DNA of 64,000 nt, taken from assembly GCA_009829735.1 (NCBI GenBank), contig CM020618.1:38354894-38418893 (forward strand). Reading direction: 5' to 3'. Positions 17,165 through 27,130 of this stretch are shown piece by piece; within the stretch, counting starts at the first letter, position 1; the number at the start of each line of letters is the position of its first letter. A program made the translations under genes and the position numbers. The stretch comes from Pyropia yezoensis. Lineage: Eukaryota > Rhodophyta > Bangiophyceae > Bangiales > Bangiaceae. The notes under the pieces are model-generated. The model ran no database searches. It was given only the letters and a program-made list of their open reading frames with translations, and had not been told where the DNA came from.

Positions 17165-19568
17165 TCAAAGGTACAGGTCATCTTCGTCTTCGTCCTCCTC
17201 CAGCTCCTTCACGTCCCCAATGAGGGTCCCAAACTCATCGTCTTCATCAGGCACATTACCAAAGCCGTCATCGTCCTCAGGGTCCTCTGACCCAGACAGG
17301 GAGGGTGTAGGAGAAACGTAAAGGGCCGCCCGCTTCGGCCCTTTACCCTTGCTGCTGCGCTGTGTAGCAAACTGCAGCTGCCTCGTGACCTGCGCCCGAC
17401 GGCCGACCGAGAGCAAGGCAGCCGCCGAGCGACCGCCCGTCACGGCCGTCGTGATGGACATGGCGCCGGAAGCAGACATGTGGGGCGCCGGCGTGGCCAC
17501 AGCCCGCTCAGCGGGCGCCGCCGATCGGCGCAAAGTCTGCGGTCCAGCCGTGGCCGCAGATGCAGCCGCCGCAGCCGCTAGAGGCCCCCTCCCCAGTCCG
17601 TACCGCACCGGTGTTGCGGGCGCCGGTGCCGGGCGACGCGGTTGTGCGGGGGGGGGTAGAACACGCGGTTGCGCGGCCGGGCGCGGCGCGACGGGCGGCC
17701 ACGAAAAGTCGACGACGGGCGGTAGGGGAGGCGAACCCGGCGGATGGCTGCCGTCAGGGAGCGGCCAAGGGAGAAGCGCAGCAGGGGGGGCCGTGGGTGG
17801 GGGAGTACTGGCGGCGGCCACAGCCCCGGCGGCCGCTGAAGAGCGGCTACCTGGAGCACTAGAACCCGCAGCGGCCCCGACGACGGACGCCACCGCGGCC
17901 TGCCCAGCAGCCGCGGCCACTGCAGTCGTCGAGGCCGCTGGGGCGGCCGCCCCCCCCCCCCCCCCCCCCCCCCCGCACGCCGCCACCCCTATCCGCCCCC
18001 CCTGCACCGGCGGCCGCCCCTGCGGCCGCCCCAGCGCTCAGCACATGTGCTCCTTCTGCTTCATGCACTTCCCGGGCAGCAGCTCCCACAGAAGGGCCCG
18101 ATGGAGCGGGCCCCGTCCCACCAGCCCCGCCGCTGTTGGCGGCCGCGCCCGTGGCGGCCGACCCTTGTTGCGCAGCCAAGTGGGCCGCGATCAGTTCGTC
18201 GGCCCGTCTGGCCAGAAAGTCACGAAAGCGTGGCTCATCCCGAATTGCGGGTGCCGACGAAGTCGCGACGATGTTGCGGTCACGGGCCGCCTCCGCAAGC
18301 ACGTTCAGCGCCTTCGTGTTTGCCTCGCCCTCCTGCTTAAACGCCTTGTCGCGGGCTGCCTGCGCGAGCTCCGCCAGCGTTGACTGCGTTCCCCGCGGGC
18401 GGTCCGCAAAGGTAGCCGGTCGCAGGCGCTTGCCAGCCGCCAGGCCGTCCGCTCGCGTCCCCTCCTGGTCGCCGCCGCCATCGGTCGTGGCCGCGTCCGT
18501 CGCGGCCGCGTCTGCTGCGGCCGCATCACGCGCGCTGGGGTCGTCGCCCACGCTTTCCACGGCGTTCGCTGCACCCCCCGCCGCGCCAGCAGGGCGGCGG
18601 CCGCGGCGGCGTGCCGCCATGGGCTCCATCGCAGCGGCGCCGCTATACTTGTCGGAAATCTTCAATACGCGCCAGCAGTCAATCCAGTAGTCCGCCCTCG
18701 CCTCCGCGATCTTGAGGATGGGGTGCGGCACGTACTTGCCCAGCCTGATGGCCTCGTACTCGTCGCGGTTCTCAAAAACGACCATCATGGCCAGCTCCAT
18801 GTCGGCCTCCGACGGGTTTCCAGTGAGGCTCAGGCCCTCCACGTGCACGCGCGCGCACACGAGGCGCATCACCTTCTCGTTCAGCTTCTTGTAGTACCTC
18901 TGCACGCCGGTGGCCTCCCGCAGCACCCGCGCAGGGAGGCCCTCCATCGGCATCTCGACGTCGACGCGATCCATCCGCGCCTGGAAGTTGGCCGTCACGA
19001 CAGCAAAAAACTCCTTGCTGTTCTGGTCCGTACCTACCACGGCATCCTCAGACGTCTCGAGCCACGCAGCGCTCAGCTGCACTCGCTCGAAAGCGGAGTA
19101 CGGGACCCCGTTGGTGTGGACGCGAGGTCCCACTCCATCTCGAGCGCCCGCCTCGCCGCCTCCACGGCCGCGTCCTCGGCCGCGCAGAGGGCCGCTTCGC
19201 CCGGCACGGCCGCGTCGCCCTGCGCAAGGATTGGTGCGCGCGCCGGCGGCTGCTGCTGCGGGCTCTGCTGAGGGATCTCCATCGCCGTCGGTGAGGCCGT
19301 CGTCGGCCCCGACGTCAAGGCGGCCTCCACTTCGCGGGGGCCGCCGCCCGCCTCGTGCACCTCCATGGGAGCCGCGTCCGCGGGGGGCTCTAGCCGCGCG
19401 GCCGCGAGCCGGGCCGCGCGGGGGGACGGTGTAATCTATGCTGCTGCTGCCGGGGCTGGCGGCGCCGCTGCCGTCGCTGGCGTAGCCAAAGGAGCGGCCG
19501 CTGGGGCTCCCACCAAGGGAGCTGCGGCCGCTCGGCCCCCCTCTCCGCTTGGATGGGGGGGAGAACAT
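17165..19568 (-). CDS. Myb/SANT-like accessory protein of the PIF/Harbinger element, frame broken at a C-run
   Basis: Autonomous PIF/Harbinger elements encode a Myb-like protein that helps the transposase bind DNA. From ATG 19568 the first frame runs 569 aa to 17859. After a basic, Gly/Arg-rich N-terminus it has YSAFERVQLSAAWLETSEDA followed by VVGTDQNSKEFFAVV, which resembles the W..SEDPIVGTDQ..EFW pattern of plant SANT/NAM-associated proteins. Then come VQRYYKKLNEKVMRLV and YWIDCWRVLK (helices), and EPRFRDFLARRADELIAAHL. A run of 25 C (17950-17974, plus strand) shifts the frame. The other frame (17165-18007) continues with a Pro/Ala-rich part and an acidic tail (SEDPEDDDGFGNVPDEDDEF..DLYL). 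The intended protein is about 800 aa, so either the homopolymer length is wrong in the assembly or the gene is broken. It converges on the transposase, as in other PIF elements. Confidence 0.65.
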
Positions 19569-20110
19569 GGCCGTGTGGTCTGCGACGGCGTCGCCACAGG
19601 TCCTCCCGCTGCTGCTGCCACCCCGCGTCTGTCCGACCCCGAGGGAGCGGTGGGAACTGGATGGGACGACGGGTGCGCGTTGCCCGTCCCCTCACCGCGT
19701 GGCTTTCCAGTTGCGGGCAGCGGCCAGCTGCTCGAGGATGGCCGCTGTGGTGGGCCGGTGTCTCTCGGCCCACCCCCGTGCGACCGCTGGGCGCCCCCCT
19801 GTTGCTGCCCGGTGCTTGACGCACCGCCAAGGTGGCTGGCCGATCCCTCCTTTCCCCGCTGCGACTCCTTTGCTCCTGCAGGGGACCGGGAAGACCTTGG
19901 CTGCTCGTCGCCCGTCCCGGAAGACGACCGCTGATTGCGCACAGGGGCGCCCGGGGGCTCGCCCGGTTGACTCGGCGGCACTTGGAGGCCGCAAATGCGC
20001 GGCCTCGCCCTTGGGCAGTCGTTCCCAGCCGGCCGACCCTCGCCGCCGACACCCGCTGCCCGGCTGCCCCGCCCCGGCGGGCTCGGCGGCCTCTGCTGAG
20101 GTGACGGCCG

Positions 20111-20143
<33 letters not shown>

Positions 20144-21946
20144 ATTCCTCTCGCCCTCCCCGGCTGGGCCGCCGCCAAACGACGGCTGCGCCTGCCCGCG
20201 AGGGAAGGTCAGTACTGTCGGCCCACCCTCGCGACCGCCGGTTGACGGCCCCTCCAAACCAGGAGGGTTCTGCGGCCGCGGCAGCTGGTTCACCCACGCC
20301 TGCGTGCGAGCCAGTGGGTTGACAAGCGGTCGGACCAGGCCGACGCTGCTGTCCGGCGGTGCTACTGCAGGGCCGTCCAACGGCGGCCCCGCCCGCTGCG
20401 GCGGGCTCGTCGGCCGCTGCTGCGCGAGGCCGCTGGGCTCCGCCGGGGGGCCACCAAACGACGGCCCCTTCCACCCGCGACGGTTCTGCGGCTCCTGCCG
20501 CTGCTCCTGCTTCGGGTTGTGTCCACTGGGGTCCACCGGGCGGTCGCCAAACAGCTGGCCCCGCCACCCACAAGGGCTCTGCGGACGAGGCCGCTGCGCT
20601 TGGTTGTTGTCCTCGATCGGCCTCGCAGGATGGCCGCCCAGCCGCGGCCCTCCCCACCAACGCGGGCTCAGTGGCCGCAGCTGTACTTGGTTGTTGCCCC
20701 CACGCGGCCTCCCCCCCGCACGCTGGCTGGGCGGCTGCGGGTGCAGGTGGTGGTTGCCGCCACTCGCCCCCCCCCACCCACGCGGGCTGGGCGGCCGTCG
20801 CTGGACTTCATTGTCGCCCCCGCTTGGCCCCCCCCACCCACGCTGGCTGGGCCGCTGCGGGTGCAGGTGGTTGTTGCCCCCACTCGGCCCCCCCCACCCA
20901 CGCGGGCTCGGCGGCCGCGGCTGGACTTGGTTGTCGCCCCCGCTTGGCCCCGCCCACGCGCGCGGGCTCGGCGGCCGCAGCTGGACTTGGTCGTTGCTTC
21001 GGCTCGGCCTCGCCCACCCGCGCGGGCTCGGCGGCCGCGGCTGGACTTGGTCATTGCCCCCGCTTGGCCCCCTCCACCCACGCGGGCTCAGCGGCCGCAG
21101 CTGCGCTTGGTCGTTGCCGCCCCTTGGCCCCGCCCACCCACGCGGGTTCGGCGGCCGCGGCTGGACTTGGTCGTTGCCCCCGCTTGGCCCCCGCCCCCAC
21201 CCGCGCGGGCTTACCGGCCGCCGCTGGGCTTGGTCGTTGCCCCGGCTCGGCCCCGTCCACACGCGCGGGCTCGGCGGCCGCGGCTAGACTTGGTCGTTGC
21301 CCCCGCTTGTCCCCCCCCACCCACGCGGGCTCAGCGGCCGCAGCTGGGCTTGGTCGTCGCCGCCCCTTGGCCCCGCCCACCCACGCGGGCTCAGCGGCCG
21401 CCGATGGACTTGGTCGTTGCCCCGGCTCGGCCCCGCCCACCCACGCGGGCTCGGCGGCCGCTGGTCGTGTCCGGCGTAGCCGGCCGCCCCGGCCGGGCCA
21501 CCGCAACGCGGCGGCCCCGTCCACCTACGTGGGCTTGGCGGCCGCTCCCAGTCCAGGTTCTGCGGCTGCGGCTGTACTGCCCACGGACAGCGGCAGGTCC
21601 AGCGGCACAGACCGTGCTGTGGCCCCGCGCGGTCGGCCAGGCGACACTGCCAGCACAGCCGCCGAAAGCCTCGGCGCCGTTGCGTTCTCGTCGGCTCCGT
21701 CACGCACCGCCACCACCGGTTCACTGGCTTTCCTGGCGGAGGCCGAGCCGCCCACGGGCAGCCGCACGTCCAGTGGCACAAAGCAATTTCGGGCCCCGTG
21801 ATTTGGGCACGCCGACAACGTGCACAAAGCCGCCGGCAGCCGCGACGCCGCTGGTCCTTGCTTATCTTCCGTGGGGGCGGCCCGCCTCCCGGTGGCGGCC
21901 GCCCCCCCCCCCCCCCCCCCCCCCCCCCGCGCCTCGTCCACCCCAA
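19436..21946 (-). CDS. repetitive Pro/Arg/Gly-rich ORF over the 60 bp minisatellite (doubtful)
   Basis: One minus-strand frame is open from 21946 to 19436 except for a TAG at 21284, which arises from CAG inside one repeat. It encodes about a dozen 20-residue repeats of the form RPLSPRGWAGPSGGNDQVQL, preceded by two Cys-containing ~53 residue repeats (CARCRRAQITGPE.. and CWQCRLADRAGPQ..) and followed by a Gln-run and a Pro-rich tail. The 60 bp unit keeps several frames open on both strands, so an open frame alone is weak evidence. It could be the 5' part of the Myb-like gene, a cell-wall-type repetitive protein, or only satellite DNA. Confidence 0.3.
20641..21475. repeat. 60 bp minisatellite, about 14 copies
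   Basis: Units of 60 bp, a few 57-63, with core GCGGGCTCGGCGGCCGCGGC and TGGACTTGGTCGTTGCCCCC. The units vary by substitutions but hold register well, so open frames persist on both strands. The array lies behind the PIF Myb-like gene. Confidence 0.95.
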
Positions 21947-24300
21947 CTCGCCCCAGAACGGCGCTCATCCCCGCCCCGGTCGGCGTGGCTGACGCACATT
22001 GCGGTCGCTGGAGGGAAAAGGCGGTACGGGAGAGGACAGGCAGCCCAACAGAAAGGGGAAAGGGGTGTCGCGGGGGCCGACTTGCGGCCCGCAATCACGC
22101 CCACAACCGCGCGCGCAAACAGCTTGAAGTATGCAAACGCGTGCCCCGTCGTGCCAGCCGTTCATGGCCACCACACGCGGGGCTGGATACACCGCGACGG
22201 GGCCGATAGTGATATCCAACCCCCCCGCCCCGCCAGTAGCAAACGCTCCCCCCCCCGCCAGCAGCAGCAAGTGCCCCCCAACAGCAGCAAGCGCCCCCCG
22301 GCAGCAGCAAACGCCCCCATCCCCCCACCAACAGCAAACGCCTCTCCACCACCCCCCCCCCGACGTGCCCGTCACGACACCAGCTGCGAAATCCTTGCGG
22401 CCGCGACACTTGCTGGGGGGGAGGAAGCCGCCCCCTCCGGCGCGGCCGCAAACAGCGGGGGGGGCACCAAGAGCACCACGGGGATGCGCCTCCACCGATG
22501 AGGACAACACAACGGGGGATGGCGGCCAGCCACGTGAACAATGTGGCCGCCCTGGGGGACCAGCCGCATCAACCGTGCGGCCGCGAGGAGAACCAGGCGG
22601 GGCGACACTCCCGCAGCGCCGCGGCAAACAGCGTGGGGACGGCCAACGGGGGGGGGGGCCCAACCCGCGGCCGCCACGCGGCCGCCAAGGGGGGGGCGAC
22701 CGTCGCCCACGAGCGTGACACTCCCCCAGAGGGGGGACGCCATCACCAAAAAATCCGGGCAAGGCGCCTCTGCCCATGCGGCCCGACAAGGGGGATGGCG
22801 GCCAGCCACGTAGACAATGTGGCCGCCTGAAGGACCAGCCGCATCAACCGTGCGACCGGGAGACAACCCAGGCGGGGTGACGCTCCCCTTCCGCCGTCAC
22901 AAGCACTTCCGAGACGCCCCTGGCACCGGGGGGGGGTGTCTCCCAAGCGCGGCGGCGACGATCCTCTGTGGGGCCGCAAAAACAGGGTGGGGGGGGCCGC
23001 AACATAGGGTGGGGGGGGGGAGGCGCGACGACCCCTGGCCGTGCCGGACCCGCCAAGGAGGGGGGGCAAGGGGGGAAGGGCGGCGACCTGTGTTCCGAAG
23101 GAGACCCGTCTACGCACGGACGGGGGCCGATCGGCAGGGGTGCGGGGTCGGCGACGACCCGCGGCGACAGCGCGGCCGCAGAGGGTCAGAGGGAACATCA
23201 CCCATGACGGGAGAGACCCGCGGCCGTCGAGCGGCCGCGGGCCATCCTTGCGATGTACGGGGCGGCGAGGGGGGGAGGAACCCACGGCCGTCAGGCAGCC
23301 GCAAAGCATTGTGGAGGCCCGTCTCGGGGGGGCCCGCTCTGGGGTGAGCCACCTGGGGGGGCTAGAGGCGGCCACTTGGTAGTGGGCCCGCCAAAGGAGA
23401 GGGCAACCACGAGGCGCCCCAAAATTTGCCAAGACCATCATGGTCATGGTGTCTGTGGAGGCGCCACGCAGGGCCACGCGGGGATAGTTGGGGGGGGGGG
23501 GGGATCGCGGCGGACCCCGCGTGGCGGCCCCACAAGCACCCTTGCTGGCACGACGGGGGGTGCTGGCAGGTGATAGCAGGTGATAGCACAGGGAGGGGCC
23601 AGGGCCAGAACAGTCAAAGTCGGAGGGGGGGAGGGGGGTCGAGGGGGGGTTGGGGCGTCACTGGTCCCAGCCTCGCGCGGGACGGCCGACACCGACCGAG
23701 AGAGGAGCTGCTGTCCACACACCTGGGGAACTTGTGCTGGCAGGGGGGGATGTCCCTTTGATTTGGTGCGCGCTGAGCCTCGACACGCACTTCGCTCCCT
23801 CGAAGGGGTGGGGGAGTGCCGTTGGGGGCGCACGTGTGGTGGCTGTGTGACAAACCAATGGGGAACGCAATTGGGCCGGAAGGGGCGAGGGGGGGCGGAA
23901 GAGCACGAGGGGGGGGCGGGGGGGGTCGGGGGGGGTGCGACGCGGGGAGCGGGGTGGGAGGAAGGGCGCAAGGGAGGCGTAGAAGCACGCGCGAGAAAAA
24001 TTCGAGGCCGAATACCGCGGGAGGCCGCGCCGGAGGGGCCGCCGAGGGCCGGGGAAGGGCGCTCTGGAAGAAATCGAGAAACAAAAACTTGGGCGACATC
24101 CACTGCAAGCGCGCCGTCGGAGGCGCGGGCCGCACCGCCAACGCGGCGTTCGGGTGTACGCGACGCAGGGAAACGACGCGCGCGCGGTTGACAGTCCCGC
24201 CGGACATCCCAGAACGACTGAGAGCCACAGAGACAAGGCCGACTCGAGCCGGCCCGCCCCGACGGGAGACAGTCATTTGGCATGCGTTGCTGTGACCGGT
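21476..24300. other. GC-rich, repeat-rich stretch without a supported gene
   Basis: Holds a C-run of about 27 near 21902-21928, short (C)n-AGCAGCAA repeats at 22240-22340, and a ~100 bp direct repeat (about 22515-22610 and 22790-22890, both with GATGGCGGCCAGCCACGT). Long G-runs follow to 24 kb. Several long ORFs exist in all frames but none shows a recognisable domain. Confidence 0.45.
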
Positions 24301-24624
24301 CGTCCGTCCCAAGAAGTGCGACGAACATAGAAAGATCATTGGCTGTCATCACGCAACGACCACCAAAATATGCGAAACCGCCATACTTGCGCATGTAGAC
24401 GCGTGAATGTCGCATATGGCACGCGTTTATGCCTCAAATTACTCGTGTACGTGGCACACTATTTCGTCTTCCATGCCCAATGCATCCCCATTCCTGCCAA
24501 AGGAGGGCAACATTTTTCCACAATGACTCTCTTTGCGCTGCGTGTCTCGCTACTTTGCCGATACGAGGAACCATTCGGACGGTCTTTCCACGTCCCGGGC
24601 AGTCCAGCAGGGGGGCTAGTGCAT

Positions 24625-24806
24625 GTTATCGCGTATTGTATGAACGCGTGCGAACTCGGACAATACATTCAGCGAACACAGGAATTCCGTAACCACATCC
24701 GAATCGCTGTCCGAGAGACCCCTCGGTCGTGTGTCAGGTATGCTGTAGTCCATGAAGACCATGTAGCCCCCGTCCCGCAACAACTCCTTTATGATTCTGA
24801 AGAGCG
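24625..24806 (-). other. coding-like fragment of unknown type
   Basis: One minus-strand frame, open after a stop, reads EQALFRIIKELLRDGGYMVF, then MDYSIPDTRPRGLSDSDSDV and VTEFLCSLNVLSEFARVHTI before TAG. It looks like real protein (amphipathic, not low complexity) but has no start codon at the left and no family I recognise. It could be the last exon or a relic of a gene. Confidence 0.3.
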
Positions 24807-24844
24807 CTTGTTCTCAGCCAGTCAGAGGCGCCCACGTTGCGTTT

Positions 24845-24905
24845 AAAATATATATTGCGGCAAGATGGTATACGAGATGGTCGGGACCCGTGGAAACACT
24901 CTAAC
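24845..24905. repeat. inverted copy of the 12806 dispersed repeat
   Basis: Reverse complement reads AGAGTGTTTCCACGGGTCCC then GACCATCTCGTATACCATCTTG, close to 12806-12855. It abuts an A/T-rich stretch (AAAATATATATTG). Confidence 0.6.
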
Positions 24906-27130
24906 GAGTTGGCCGACAGTCTTCCACAGCCATTCAGAGCAGCGAGAGAGGCGCGGGCGGCTTTTCTTGAGCGACTGATTGGCGAGCACGCACCTGGCGT
25001 CGCGGTGCCGGCAGCTGTAATGCTCGCCATAGGGGTGGGTCATCATCGAGGAATGACTGTACACGGCAGTCGTCAAGGTGACCTCCACGCAGCAGGGCTA
25101 CCTTCCGTCGTGTTCTTGTCTCTCCTCCGTGGCCGCGCTTGGCGCCACGGCCTGCGTCGACACGTATGCGCATGCGGGGCGCAGCCGCGTGACGGGAGAC
25201 GCGGCATTTGACGACGACGCCCTGTCGGTCGTGTCATAGGTGTTTCTCGTCTGGCTGGGCGTCCACCAGGACCTCGCCGTCGGGTTGGCCGCAAACTACC
25301 TATGAGGGAGATTATTCCATGCTGAAACACCAGGTGCGAGAGGTATCGCGCAGCATGGAGTCAACCTGGAGTACTGGCCGAGGTGCGGCACGACCCCTAC
25401 GAACGCAGCACCAGCCCCACGTACTCTTGGGTGGCGCGCGGCGGGGGGTTTGCGACGTCCTTCTCAGCATCTTTGACGATCAGGTACGACAGGGTGGGGC
25501 ACTTTGTGTGAGGCGTCCTCCACCTCGTCTCGTCCCTGAAGCAGCATCTTCATGGAGCCGTACGGCGAGAGTCGTCCGTTGAGCATGCGTGTAGAGCTGC
25601 GTCACTACCGGGCGTGGCTGCGCGTCGACAGGGCGGGACGATGCATATCCACACTCATTCCTTCCTGGGAGGACTTCTCCGAGGTCGTGACGCTGTCCGG
25701 CCACGTCCACGCATGCGTGGAAGCGGCCGGCCGGACAGCGTCCCGATCAGCAGTGTGAGAACACCACACGTGCGCCCAACCTTCGACCAGCGTCCCGATC
25801 AACAGAATACCAAACGTGCGCACAACCATTGAGCCATGTCAGCGGTGCCCATGCTTAAATGTCGCCCTGGAGGGCGCCATCGCGGGGGTGGCCGACCTGG
25901 ACGACGCCGTCGCCGCGGTCGCCGCCCGGGGGGGGGATGGGGGGGCGCCCCGGCTGTTCGCCTGGCGCTGGCGGCCGCCGCGGCCGCCGCCTCGGCGCCG
26001 CCGGGTGTGGCTGCTGGTCGGGGCGGCGGCGATGGCGAAGAGGACGACGAAGATAGCGGCGGCCGCGACGGCGGCGCGCTCGCCGCCGGTGCGGCGGCGG
26101 CCTATGGCCTGGCCCTCGACGTCGCGGTGACGGTCATGGCCAGCGCCCCGGGCGACGACGCGGCCACCGCCGCGGACGCGGCCGCCGTCGTGTCGGCCGT
26201 GTAGGGGGCGGCCGCGTCGCTGCCACCGCGGGCGGGCGCGGTCGTGATTCGCGTTTCCTGCGGACAATAACTCACAGGCGTCTCACGGTACTGGCCAGCG
26301 TTGAGGACGCGCAACCGCGACGGCGCGTTCGACGTCTATCCTGCTGGGGCGGCCCACCCCCACCTTCGCGCTGTGCGCCTGGGCCCGCAATGGCCCCTAA
26401 GAGCATGCATGACCGAGCCGCGGAACGGAAAAGACAGCCTGGGTCGTCGGCGAGCTGTCGGTTGAGTTGTGGGTCTTCCTCGTCCGCCTTTGGAGGGTGC
26501 AATGGACCCTACCGGCGACCTCTGAGTTGAGGACAGCTCTCGGTCGCGTGGAATGGATGTCGACGCAGCCCCGTTAAACCCTTTTCGAAAGCCGTCCCCC
26601 CGCGCCGCCCCGCTGGCTCGTGGCCTGAAGACCTGTCGGCTAAAGACGCTCCGGGTGGGGACAACGTAGATCATCTATGATGGGGGTGGATGGACAAGGG
26701 CGGCGTCCGCGGTGCACCGCAGCACAAACGAAAATGCAGACGTCAATCCAGCAACTATATTTTATAGAATCCTTTCGAAGCGGACCTGAACTTCATGAAT
26801 CCTACAGTGTTTTATTAGAGCGCGAACATTTTTACAGAACAATCATGAAGTCCCTCAAGTCCTGTGCCTTCTTCCTGGCCGAGTCCTCCCCGCGCGCGTG
26901 AGCGCCCGCCCAGCACGCCCCCCTCCCGCACTGCCGCTGGGACCCGCCGGCCGCTGAACCCTCCCCCTTCCCTCTCCCCCCCTCCCCCCCTCCCCGCCCC
27001 CCCCCCCCTCCGCTCCACTTGCGTCGTCTGTAGTATCTCCGCGGAGCCTGACTGCGCGTGGTCGTCGGCCGGCGTCGCTCGCTGCCAAGCCCGTGCTTGG
27101 CGCGCGGCTCCCTGGAGCGCCTCGGCCAAC
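24906..27130. other. intergenic region, no supported gene
   Basis: Mixed composition. A small plus-strand ORF at 25836-26204 (122 aa, Ala/Gly-rich) is unrecognised and may be chance. The last 250 bp (C/T-rich to about 27015) form the upstream region of the 27131 gene. Confidence 0.4.

Noticed and set aside
20641-21475. CRISPR-like array
   Set aside because: Units are contiguous and vary throughout with no unique spacers; eukaryotic minisatellite.
20519-22501. 660 aa plus-strand ORF and its 480 aa neighbour
   Set aside because: By-products of the 60 bp minisatellite, which keeps several frames open on both strands.
22490-23570. Long overlapping ORFs on both strands
   Set aside because: Low-complexity G/C runs, all frames open, no domain.
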